DNA of 64,000 bases from Neomegalonema sp. (GTDB lineage Bacteria; Pseudomonadota; Alphaproteobacteria; Rhodobacterales; Rhodobacteraceae). Shown piece by piece: positions 52,947 through 60,433 of the stretch (positions are counted from its first letter, which is position 1; the number at the start of each line of letters is the position of its first letter). The translations under genes and the position numbers were made by a program. The stretch is taken from NCBI GenBank assembly GCA_022760435.1, contig JALEFY010000037.1, positions 1 through 64,000 of the forward strand, in the 5' to 3' direction. The notes beneath the pieces were generated by a model. That model was given only the letters and a program-made list of their open reading frames with translations, had not been told where the DNA came from and ran no database searches.

Positions 52947-53945
52947 TCACAGATTGTAGATATCCGCCTTGTACCCGGCGAGGTTGGCCGGATCCTTGAA
53001 CCACGCCACCGTCTTCTCGATGCCGCGGCGAAAGCCCTCCAGCCCGCCATGTTCGGGTGCCCAGCCGAGGAGTTCCTGCGCCTTGGCATTGGCCGCCCAC
53101 AGCCGGTTGACCTCCGACTTCTCCGGGCGAAAGCGCTGCTCATCGCTCTCGATGGTCAGATCGACGCCGCAGGCCTGGGCGATCGTCTTGGCGGTATCCT
53201 CGATCGAGATCTCATAGTTGGAGCCGAAATTGATGCTCTGCCCCTTCACCTGATCCCCCGCCGAGATCAGCGCCATGAAGGCGCGGGCGGTGTCCTCGAC
53301 ATAATTGAAATCGCGGGTCGGAGACAGCGCACCGAGCTTGATGCGGTCCTTGCCGCTCAGAAGCTGGGTGATGATGGTCGGGATCACCGCGCGGGCCGAT
53401 TGGCGCGGGCCATAGGTGTTGAAGGGCCGCGCGATCACCACGTCCTGATCGAAAGACGCGTAGAAGGAATAGGCCATCGCATCGGCGCCGATCTTGGTCG
53501 CCGAATAGGGCGATTGCGGCTGCTTGGGGTGATCCTCAGTGATCGGCACGAACAGCGCGGTGCCGTAAACTTCGGAAGTGGAGGTATGCACCACCCGCCG
53601 CACCCCGAGATCGCGCGCCGCCATCAGCACGTTGAGCGTGCCGGAGATGTTGGTCTCCACATAATTCTGCGGCGAGTGATAGGAGTAGGGAATGGCGATC
53701 AGCGCCGCCAGATGCAGCACCACCTCCACATCCTTCATCGCTTCGCGCACCCCGAACGGGTCGCGCACATCGCCCATGAAGACCTCGAACTTGCCCTTCA
53801 CATCCGGCGCGCAATGGTCGAGCCAGCCCCAGGAGCCGAAGGAATTATAGAGGCAAAAGGCGCGCACATCATACCCGGCCCGGACCAGGGTTTCAGTCAG
53901 GTGCGAGCCGATGAAGCCATCGGCCCCGGTGACGAGGATCTTCAT
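52947..53945 (-). CDS. legB: LegB-type nucleotide-sugar 4,6-dehydratase
   Basis: The product is 332 residues of the extended SDR family. The NAD loop is GADGFIGSH (7-15), TSTSEVYGT carries the active-site Thr/Ser and Glu, and the catalytic pair is Y147-S-A-T-K151. The LYNSFGSWGWLDH segment is typical of LegB. It removes water from the GDP- or UDP-activated GlcNAc to give the 4-keto-6-deoxy sugar used by LegC. It lies 63 bp downstream of the Gfo/Idh gene on the same strand. If the nucleotidyltransferase at 41446 is PtmE-like, a GDP-sugar substrate is more likely. Confidence 0.92.
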   Translation of the reverse strand: MKILVTGADGFIGSHLTETLVRAGYDVRAFCLYNSFGSWGWLDHCAPDVKGKFEVFMGDVRDPFGVREAMKDVEVVLHLAALIAIPYSYHSPQNYVETNISGTLNVLMAARDLGVRRVVHTSTSEVYGTALFVPITEDHPKQPQSPYSATKIGADAMAYSFYASFDQDVVIARPFNTYGPRQSARAVIPTIITQLLSGKDRIKLGALSPTRDFNYVEDTARAFMALISAGDQVKGQSINFGSNYEISIEDTAKTIAQACGVDLTIESDEQRFRPEKSEVNRLWAANAKAQELLGWAPEHGGLEGFRRGIEKTVAWFKDPANLAGYKADIYNL

Positions 53946-54008
53946 GACACTCTCCGAACAGACAAGCGCCAGCGCGCGCGGAGCGGCGCAACCGGCAAAG
54001 GGAAAAAC

Positions 54009-54989
54009 TCAGGTGACGCGGCAGAGCGCGGCGGGGTCTTGCGGGTCGAGCCCGATCGCCTCGAGAAACGCGCCCATGCAGGCTTGGTGCAGCATCGCGC
54101 TCTCGGCAAAGCTCGGCAGGCCCGGATCGCGCCCTTCCTGCACCGCCTCGACAAAGCCATTGGTCAGCGCCGACTGATACAGCAGCGCGAAGTCTTCCTC
54201 CACCAACTGCCAGTTGCTGGCGGCGGAGGCGATGCGGGCCTTTTGCCCGCCCTCATCGACCACCGCGCGCAGATCGGGCGCGAGCAAGGTGATGGTATGG
54301 GGCGCCTCGTGATCGGGCCGCCCGCGCAGGCTCAGGCAATCGCCGGACGGCGAGAAGCCGTAGAGCGTGCCGCCAAACTCGAGCTGCCCCTCGTGGCGGC
54401 TGACGCCCTCGACCGGGGCGAGCCGGTCGCCGCGCAGCGCGAAGCCCTCGGAACCGGCGCTCAGATAGGCGGCCAGATCAATGAAATGGATGGCGTTGGA
54501 GGCGAGCCCGTTGCGCTTGCCGATCTCGACCGTCAGCGTGATCGGCCCCGGCGAGACCAGCCGCGCCTTGATCGCTTGCCAGCCCGGCCAGACCCGGCGC
54601 GGGGTGTTCACCCAAGCCGCCACGCCCTTGTCGGCGAGCAGCGCCCCCACCGCCGCATAGTCTTCATGCCGCTGGAACAGGAATTTCTCAAGCAGCAGCG
54701 CCTTGACCGATGCATGCGCGAGCAGCGCCTCGGTCAGCATCCGGCGCGGGCCGGCGCCGGTGGCGATCACCGCCACGTCGAGTGCGTTCGGCACGCCGTC
54801 AAAGCTCTCGAGCCAATGCCAGCGCAGGCCCTCACCCGGTTCGATCTGCGCCACCCGCTCGGCCGAGAGAGTGCGCGCCGCCTCCGACGGATCGACGCAG
54901 AAGATCTCCGCCGGGCCCGTCAGCCGCGCCAGCGCCTGCAAGTGCCGCGAGCCGATATTGCCGCAGCCGACCACGCAAATCTTCGTCAT
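54009..54989 (-). CDS. Gfo/Idh/MocA family oxidoreductase within the leg operon
   Basis: The product is 326 residues. The N-terminal Rossmann motif is VVGCGNIGSRH (6-16), and LLLEKFLFQ corresponds to the family's EKP element, with Phe in place of the usual Pro. Such enzymes oxidise or reduce sugar derivatives with NAD(P). It shares a 4-bp ATGA-type overlap with legG upstream. It is not one of the core leg enzymes, so it probably modifies the nonulosonate or its precursor. The missing Pro and weak middle region hint at altered cofactor or substrate handling. Confidence 0.8.
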   Translation of the reverse strand: MTKICVVGCGNIGSRHLQALARLTGPAEIFCVDPSEAARTLSAERVAQIEPGEGLRWHWLESFDGVPNALDVAVIATGAGPRRMLTEALLAHASVKALLLEKFLFQRHEDYAAVGALLADKGVAAWVNTPRRVWPGWQAIKARLVSPGPITLTVEIGKRNGLASNAIHFIDLAAYLSAGSEGFALRGDRLAPVEGVSRHEGQLEFGGTLYGFSPSGDCLSLRGRPDHEAPHTITLLAPDLRAVVDEGGQKARIASAASNWQLVEEDFALLYQSALTNGFVEAVQEGRDPGLPSFAESAMLHQACMGAFLEAIGLDPQDPAALCRVT

Positions 54990-56200
54990 GCGTCTCGCGC
55001 TCCCTCATTTTGTCCCGCATCCGCTGCGGCAGGGTGATCCACAAATCCCTTGACCAGCAGGCCCGAGAAATCCGCCCGGCGCAGGGCCTCGACGATGCGC
55101 GGAGCCGCCTTGCCATCGCCAAAGGGCGAGACCGCCTTTGCCGCCATCGCCCGAAACTCCGGGCTCAGCGCCGTGCGGATCGCCGCCTCGATCGCCGCTT
55201 GCTCCACCGGGCAATCGAGCACCGTCTGCGCCCGGATTCGCCCCGCCTGCCGCGTGCCGATATTCACCGTGCCGATGCCAAAGCTCGGCGCCTCGATCAG
55301 CCCGGAGGAGGAATTGCCGATCACCGCATCGACAAGGCTCATGGTCGACAGATACCGCACCCAGCCGAGCGAGGGCACCGCCAGCCGGTTCGCCGGATCC
55401 GCGCCCGCAAAGCGCTGCAATTGCTCGAGGATCGCGCGCCCGCCTGCATCGGCATTGGGCATGGTGAAGATCAGCTTCGCCTGCGGGAAAGCCTCCAGCG
55501 CCGCGAGCATCTGCGCCACCTGCGCCGCATCGCTCATCCCGCGCTCGAGCGTGGCGGGGTGGAAGGTGATCAGGAAATTCGTCTCGCCAAATGCAAAGCC
55601 GAGCGAGGCTTCGAGATCCTCGCGGCTCATGCGCGGGCCGTGCAGGATGTTGTCGAGCCCGGTCGCGCCGACGCAAAACACGTTCTGCGGCTTCTCGCCC
55701 ATCTGGCGAATGCGCGCGGCATAGGTCTGGGTGGCGGTGAAATGCAGATGCGCAAGCTTGGTGATCGCATGGCGGATCGCATCGTCGATCGCGCCCATGG
55801 TCACATGCCCGCCCTCCAGATGCGCGATCGGCAGCCCGAGCAGGGTCGCGCTCGCCGCCACCCCGATCATCTCGAACCGATCACCGAGGATCATCACCAG
55901 ATCCGGCTTTTGCCGCGCCAGCGCATCGGCAATGCCGATCACCCCGAGCCCCATGCTCTTGGCCATCGCCAGCTCGGTATCGGCGGCGAGCAGCATGTCC
56001 ACCCGCTCATGCACGGTGAAGCCGTCGCGCTCGATCTCGTCCACGGTGAGCCCGAACTGGGGCGCGAGATGCATGCAGGTGGCAATCGTGATCAGCTCAA
56101 AGCCCGGATCGGCATCGAGCAGCCGCATCACTGGCGAGAGCAGACCGTATTCGGCCCGCGTACCGGTGACGACCGCGATGCGCTTGACCGCCTCGCTCAC
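54986..56200 (-). CDS. legG: LegG/NeuC-type hydrolysing UDP/GDP-sugar 2-epimerase
   Basis: About 404 residues from GTG 56200, which overlaps the legH stop by 4 bp; a longer frame upstream runs through legH and is not used. RIAVVTGTRAEYGLL at the N-terminus, ILGDRFE, HLEGGHVTMGAIDDAIRH and GNSSSGLIEAP are the hallmarks of the NeuC/WecB family. It inverts C2 and releases the nucleotide to give the free 2,4-diacetamido-trideoxy hexose used by LegI. The tail after about 385 is Ala/Gly-rich and probably not needed. Confidence 0.92.
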   Translation of the reverse strand: MSEAVKRIAVVTGTRAEYGLLSPVMRLLDADPGFELITIATCMHLAPQFGLTVDEIERDGFTVHERVDMLLAADTELAMAKSMGLGVIGIADALARQKPDLVMILGDRFEMIGVAASATLLGLPIAHLEGGHVTMGAIDDAIRHAITKLAHLHFTATQTYAARIRQMGEKPQNVFCVGATGLDNILHGPRMSREDLEASLGFAFGETNFLITFHPATLERGMSDAAQVAQMLAALEAFPQAKLIFTMPNADAGGRAILEQLQRFAGADPANRLAVPSLGWVRYLSTMSLVDAVIGNSSSGLIEAPSFGIGTVNIGTRQAGRIRAQTVLDCPVEQAAIEAAIRTALSPEFRAMAAKAVSPFGDGKAAPRIVEALRRADFSGLLVKGFVDHPAAADAGQNEGARDA

Positions 56201-56841
56201 GCCTTGCCTCCGCGCCGGGGCAGGAAGGTCTCGCCGGGCTCGACATTGCGGCGCACGATTGAGCCGGCGGGGATCAGCGCTCCGGCGCCGATGCTCAATC
56301 CCTGCTGGATCACCGCGCCCGCGCCGATATAGGTACTGACCCCGACCTTCACGCCGCCGCACAGCACCGCGCCGGGGGCGATATGGCTGTGTTCGCCGAT
56401 ATCGCAATCATGATCGATGCAAGCCGAGGTGTTGACGATCGCATTCTCGCCGATGCGCACGCCAGGTTGCAGGATCGCGCCCGCCATCACTTGCGCGCCC
56501 GCAGCCAGATCCACCGCCAGCGCAATCGTCGCGCGCGGATGGGCCAGCGGCGTGAACTCGAAGCCCGCAGCGCTGAACGTGCTGAAGATCTTGCGCCGCA
56601 GGCCAAGGCCGGTATCTCCGATTGCGGGTACCGCGCCGATCCCGTTCGCGAGCCGTATGCTCCCCGGACCGCGCCGAAGCAGATCCTCGTCATCGCCAAG
56701 GATCAGGGCGCCATCAAGCGTGTCGCCCTTGCGCGCGGGGTCGGCATCGAAGAGCCCGAACACCATCCACCCGGCCCGGCGCGCGGTGTCGAGCACCACG
56801 CGGGCATGGCCGCCCGCTCCGATGATCCCGACCGCCTTCAC
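56197..56841 (-). CDS. legH: NeuD-like sugar O/N-acyltransferase (probable LegH)
   Basis: The product is 214 residues. The N-terminal PglD_N-type domain has GIIGAGGHARVVLDTARRAG, and the C-terminal left-handed beta-helix has hexapeptide repeats from about 115 to 195 (for example ACIDHDCDIGEHSHIAPG) with an active-site-like His. It would acetylate the C4 amino group with acetyl-CoA. It overlaps both legI and legG by 4 bp, so it belongs to the core operon. A sialic acid O-acetyltransferase role (NeuD/NeuO) is the alternative. Given the acetylesterase-like domain in the RTX protein, O-acetylation is worth keeping in mind. Confidence 0.85.
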   Translation of the reverse strand: MKAVGIIGAGGHARVVLDTARRAGWMVFGLFDADPARKGDTLDGALILGDDEDLLRRGPGSIRLANGIGAVPAIGDTGLGLRRKIFSTFSAAGFEFTPLAHPRATIALAVDLAAGAQVMAGAILQPGVRIGENAIVNTSACIDHDCDIGEHSHIAPGAVLCGGVKVGVSTYIGAGAVIQQGLSIGAGALIPAGSIVRRNVEPGETFLPRRGGKA

Positions 56842-57935
56842 AGCGACACCTGCTCATCGGCGGCAAAGGCGCGCGGGGCGGGCTTGCCGATCAGCTCCCA
56901 CAGCCGGATCGGCGCGAGCCCGTCGCCGGGGCGCTTGACGGTGAGATTGTCGGCGCAGAACACCTCGCCCTTTGCGATGGCGGTTGCGGCGACCACGCTC
57001 TTGCGCGCCACCGCGATATTGGGCCGCTCGACCGGGCCGGGGCGCTTCACCGCGCTGCCGAGCGCCGCCTCGACCGTGCGGATGCCGAGCACCAGATCGG
57101 CCAGCTCATCGGGCTCGAGCGAGCATTTATGGTCCGGCCCTTCCATGGCGCGGTCGAGGGTGAAGTGTTTCTCGATCGCGCAAGCGCCGCGCGCCACCGC
57201 CGCCAGCGCCACCGCCGAGCCCATCGAATGATCGGAATAGCCGGTAGGCAGGCCAAAGGCGGCGCGGATCGTGTCCATCGCCCGCAGATTGATCGCTTCG
57301 GGCGGCGCCGGATATTGCGTAGTGCATTGCAACACCGTGACCTTGGCGCGCAACGCCGCCTGCCCCTCATCACTGGCATAGGCCTGCCGACACAGCGCCG
57401 CGCTGGGCACAGCATTCGTTTCGCCGACATAGCCAAGGGCGAGCACGCCGAGCGCCTCCTCGATCTCCGACAGATCCGCCATCCCGGTCGAGACAATGAT
57501 CGGCTGCCCGAGCCGCGCACAGGCCAGCAGCAGCGGCGCGTTGGTCAGATCGCCCGAGCCGATCTTGAGCCGGGAGCAGCCCAGATCCTCGATCAGGAAC
57601 CGCGCGCTATCCTCGTCAAACGGGGTGGAGAGGAACCCGATCCCCTGCGCTTCGGCCGCGTCTTTGAGTGCCCGGTGCTCGACGAGACCCAGCTCGAGCC
57701 GCCGCAGCATGTCGATCTGCCGCTCGGCGCGGCCGGTATTGACCCGTTGATACTCGGATTGCGCGGCATCGGCGGTGGCGAGCTTGTCGGCGGAAAAGGT
57801 CTGGAATTTCACCAGATCCGCCCGCGCCGCCGCGGCCGCTTCGACCAGGCGCATGGCGAGATCGGGCGAGCCGTTATGATTGACCCCGGCCTCGGCGATC
57901 ACCTCGCACCGCAATTGGATATGATCCACGCGCAT
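56838..57935 (-). CDS. legI: LegI/NeuB-type nonulosonate synthase
   Basis: The product is 365 residues. The N-terminal TIM-barrel domain has IAEAGVNHNGS, LVKFQTF, KIGSGDLTN, VSTGMADL, TTQYPAP and GYSDHSMG. The C-terminal SAF (antifreeze-like) domain starts near 300 with RKSVVAATAIAKGE. It condenses phosphoenolpyruvate with the 6-deoxy-diacetamido hexose to give the nine-carbon acid. ATG 57935 has its GAGAGGG immediately adjacent, so GTG 57929 (six bases spacing) may be the true start. No CMP-activating enzyme (legF) is found nearby; it may lie outside the window. Confidence 0.93.
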   Translation of the reverse strand: MRVDHIQLRCEVIAEAGVNHNGSPDLAMRLVEAAAAARADLVKFQTFSADKLATADAAQSEYQRVNTGRAERQIDMLRRLELGLVEHRALKDAAEAQGIGFLSTPFDEDSARFLIEDLGCSRLKIGSGDLTNAPLLLACARLGQPIIVSTGMADLSEIEEALGVLALGYVGETNAVPSAALCRQAYASDEGQAALRAKVTVLQCTTQYPAPPEAINLRAMDTIRAAFGLPTGYSDHSMGSAVALAAVARGACAIEKHFTLDRAMEGPDHKCSLEPDELADLVLGIRTVEAALGSAVKRPGPVERPNIAVARKSVVAATAIAKGEVFCADNLTVKRPGDGLAPIRLWELIGKPAPRAFAADEQVSL

Positions 57936-58054
57936 CCCTCTCGCACCAACCGCATCTCGCCGCCTCGCTCGCGCGAAATGGCCCTCGGGTCAAGGGTGCA
58001 AACGCATTTCTCCGGTGCGGCGGTCGCGTGCGCAACGCCTCAAGCGGGCCCGGT

Positions 58055-59038
58055 TCAGGGCATGGTCTCGACCCAGCCCACCGCATAGAGGGTGAGTTCG
58101 ACGCCGGGATCGGTGCGGTAGACGATGGTCTCGCGGCTGTTGGTGCCGATCTCGAAGGTCATGATCTCGACATCGCCCGGATTGTTGAGCCAGCCGATCA
58201 TTCGGGCGCCGCGCGCGCTCTTGAGGCTGTCGACATAGGCGCCGCCGCGCGCCGTGCCGCTCACCACCGCTTGCAGCCGCACCATCCGCGCGCTTTGCGG
58301 CATCCAGTCGGTGAGGTCGATCAGCGTCCAGTCCCGCGCCTGCCCCTGATCGAGCACCGCATAATCGGGCTGGGTGCCAGCGTTGGTCCAGATGCAGACC
58401 GGGCTTGGCCAGCCATAGCAATAGGCCGGGCGAAAGCCCTCGATCGGATCATAATAGAAGGCCATCGGCAGATGCCGCCGGGCGGTGAAGCGATGGGGCG
58501 GCTGGGCGTCGGTCTTGCGATCGAAACGCAGCGAGCTCTCCTGCCGGGTGAGCATCGCCGCCACCTCGCGCTTGTCCGGGTCGAGCATCACCACTGGATA
58601 ATACCAGCCCGCGAGCGGCTTGCCCGCCAGCGCGTGCCCGTCGGCATATTCACCGGCAAAGCCATTGGGCGCCCCCGGATCGGGCTTCATCTGCCCTGCA
58701 AGGCGCCCCAGATCGAGCGGCGAGGCGACATTGTCGCGCCCGCCCGGACCGATCCGGCGAATATCAATCTCACCGCCGCGCTGGAAATTGATCAGATGAC
58801 GGCTGGTCCAGTCCGTCGCCGAGCCGGGGCCAAACCAGATCACATGATCGCTCTTTCGGATCAGTTGCAGACCGGCAATCATGCGCGGCGGATAGGGATA
58901 CTCGCGCGCCGCCGTGACGCCGCGATTAGGCTCGGCCTGCTGCGCGTGCGCCGATCCCGTGATCAGCAGCGCCAGCGCCGCCAATAGACCGCGCAGCACT
59001 GCCCGGCTCCGACCGGCCTGCCCCCCTTTTGCACGCAT
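58055..59038 (-). CDS. Secreted protein of unknown function
   Basis: About 327 residues from ATG 59038, one base after the stop of the small coiled-coil gene, so co-translated. A signal peptide is evident: Arg-rich n-region, GLLAALALLIT core and SAHAQ cleavage site near residue 32. The mature part is beta-rich with many Trp, Tyr and Pro (WFGPGSATDWTSRH, GWYYPVVML) and no known catalytic motif; it might be a periplasmic or outer-surface sugar-binding protein. Being wedged in the nonulosonate operon suggests a role in handling the finished glycan, but this is inference. Confidence 0.78.
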   Translation of the reverse strand: MRAKGGQAGRSRAVLRGLLAALALLITGSAHAQQAEPNRGVTAAREYPYPPRMIAGLQLIRKSDHVIWFGPGSATDWTSRHLINFQRGGEIDIRRIGPGGRDNVASPLDLGRLAGQMKPDPGAPNGFAGEYADGHALAGKPLAGWYYPVVMLDPDKREVAAMLTRQESSLRFDRKTDAQPPHRFTARRHLPMAFYYDPIEGFRPAYCYGWPSPVCIWTNAGTQPDYAVLDQGQARDWTLIDLTDWMPQSARMVRLQAVVSGTARGGAYVDSLKSARGARMIGWLNNPGDVEIMTFEIGTNSRETIVYRTDPGVELTLYAVGWVETMP

Positions 59039-59039
59039 G

Positions 59040-59255
59040 TCAGGAGATCGAGGCGATGTCGTCGATGCTCGGGCCCCGGTTTTGCGCCGCGCCTTCCCGC
59101 TTCGCCCGCAGCGCATCCATCTCGACCCGCAGCTTGGAGGTCTTGAGCGACGCTTCCATGATCCGCACCCGAGCCTCGGCAATCCGCGCCTGCACTTCGA
59201 GCTTCTCGAGCTCGGCGAGCTTGTCTTCCGGGATGGTCTTGAAATCGTAAGTCAT
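59040..59255 (-). CDS. Small coiled-coil protein
   Basis: The product is 71 residues: one long charged amphipathic helix (about 8-55), with heptad Leu/Ala/Ile spacing (LAELEKLEVQARIAEARV), then a polar tail. AAGGAG lies nine bases upstream of the ATG, and 136 bases of free DNA precede it. It may be an adaptor or regulator for the secreted protein or the leg enzymes; it is easily missed because of its length. Confidence 0.75.
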   Translation of the reverse strand: MTYDFKTIPEDKLAELEKLEVQARIAEARVRIMEASLKTSKLRVEMDALRAKREGAAQNRGPSIDDIASIS

Positions 59256-59391
59256 GACAGAGAACTCCTTAGGCTTGCCGCGCGGGCGGCTCCCGATCTG
59301 GCGGGAACGCCCCTGCCGAACACTAGCACGGAGCGGTTAACATCGGACATTGGTCAGGCCAATCGATTTTAAGCGGCAATCAAGGCCGGGA

Positions 59392-60369
59392 TCAAACACC
59401 GCACTGCGGCTCCAGCATCTTCTGGTAAACCTTTCGGGTCTTGAACGCATGGGCCTCGATATCGATGAAGGCCTCTGCCCCCTCGCCGGTCAAAAAAGCG
59501 TGGGTCTGCCGCCACAGTCCGGGCTTGAAGCGGGTGTCGAGATCATCCTCAAGGGGAACCGGCTCGATCGCGAACGCGCCGCGGTGTTGCACCTGGAGCT
59601 GCTCCATCGGCTTCAGGAGCAGACGGCGTTTGGCGGTATTGACCTCGACCGCCCAGCGGCCCGGCGCATTCCAGTCCGCCCAATAGGCAAAGGCCGCGCC
59701 GCTCTCGCTCACCCCCGAGCCGACAAACCGCTCGGCCTTTGGGTGCCAGTCGAGCCCGCCCAGCACCCGCGCATCGAGCGCGCTCGGCATCCCGCCAAGG
59801 TGAAAGGCGAGATCGACGACATGGGTGGAGTTGGCATAGAACCAGTTCGCCTTCACATCATCGGGCTGAGCCGAGGCGCCAACCCGATCCGCAAGCTCGG
59901 TGAACTCGAAGAAGAACGAGACGACGCCGCCATCCTCCTCGATGAACCGGCGCGCAAGGCGGGTGGCGCCGTAAAAGCGGCGGTTATAGGCGAGCAGGAC
60001 CCGCGCCCCGGCAGCGCGCGCGGCCTCGGCGACCCGGTCGATCTCGCCGGGATCGAGACCGGCGGGCTTTTCGACCAGGATCTCGCGGCACCCGGCCTCG
60101 ATCAGGCTCAGGCAATTGCCTGCGAGCTCCCCGACATTGGTGGCCACGATCGCCTTTTGCGGCGCCGCGCCGCTGCGCTCGAGCGCGCGGGCCAGCCCGC
60201 CGCTCTGGCACGGGGTGCCGCTCGCTTGGGTAAAGGCAGCAGCCCCGCTCTCGCTGCGCCCGATGACCGCGCGCTCCTGCTCAAGATCGGCGAGCACCGC
60301 CTCATAGGCTTTGCCCATATTGCCCGATCCGATCAGCCACAGCGCTGTAGTGATTTCCTGCGATGACAT
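59392..60369 (-). CDS. Gfo/Idh/MocA family oxidoreductase
   Basis: About 325 residues from ATG 60369 (GAGGGGG five bases upstream; an in-frame ATG at 60399 is less well placed). The NAD loop is LIGSGNMGKAYE, the canonical EKPAG is present (in ILVEKPAGL), and a NSTHVVDLAFHLGG segment carries the catalytic His as in this family. This copy keeps the motifs that the one at 54009-54989 has partly lost. It probably makes or edits a sugar for the same glycan. It lies between the small coiled-coil gene and the transferase gene on the same strand. Confidence 0.85.
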   Translation of the reverse strand: MSSQEITTALWLIGSGNMGKAYEAVLADLEQERAVIGRSESGAAAFTQASGTPCQSGGLARALERSGAAPQKAIVATNVGELAGNCLSLIEAGCREILVEKPAGLDPGEIDRVAEAARAAGARVLLAYNRRFYGATRLARRFIEEDGGVVSFFFEFTELADRVGASAQPDDVKANWFYANSTHVVDLAFHLGGMPSALDARVLGGLDWHPKAERFVGSGVSESGAAFAYWADWNAPGRWAVEVNTAKRRLLLKPMEQLQVQHRGAFAIEPVPLEDDLDTRFKPGLWRQTHAFLTGEGAEAFIDIEAHAFKTRKVYQKMLEPQCGV

Positions 60370-60433
60370 CACACCCCCTCTTTCGCGACCAGATTGCACT
60401 CACTCGCGCCAAAAGCCCCTACGCTTTCAGCGC

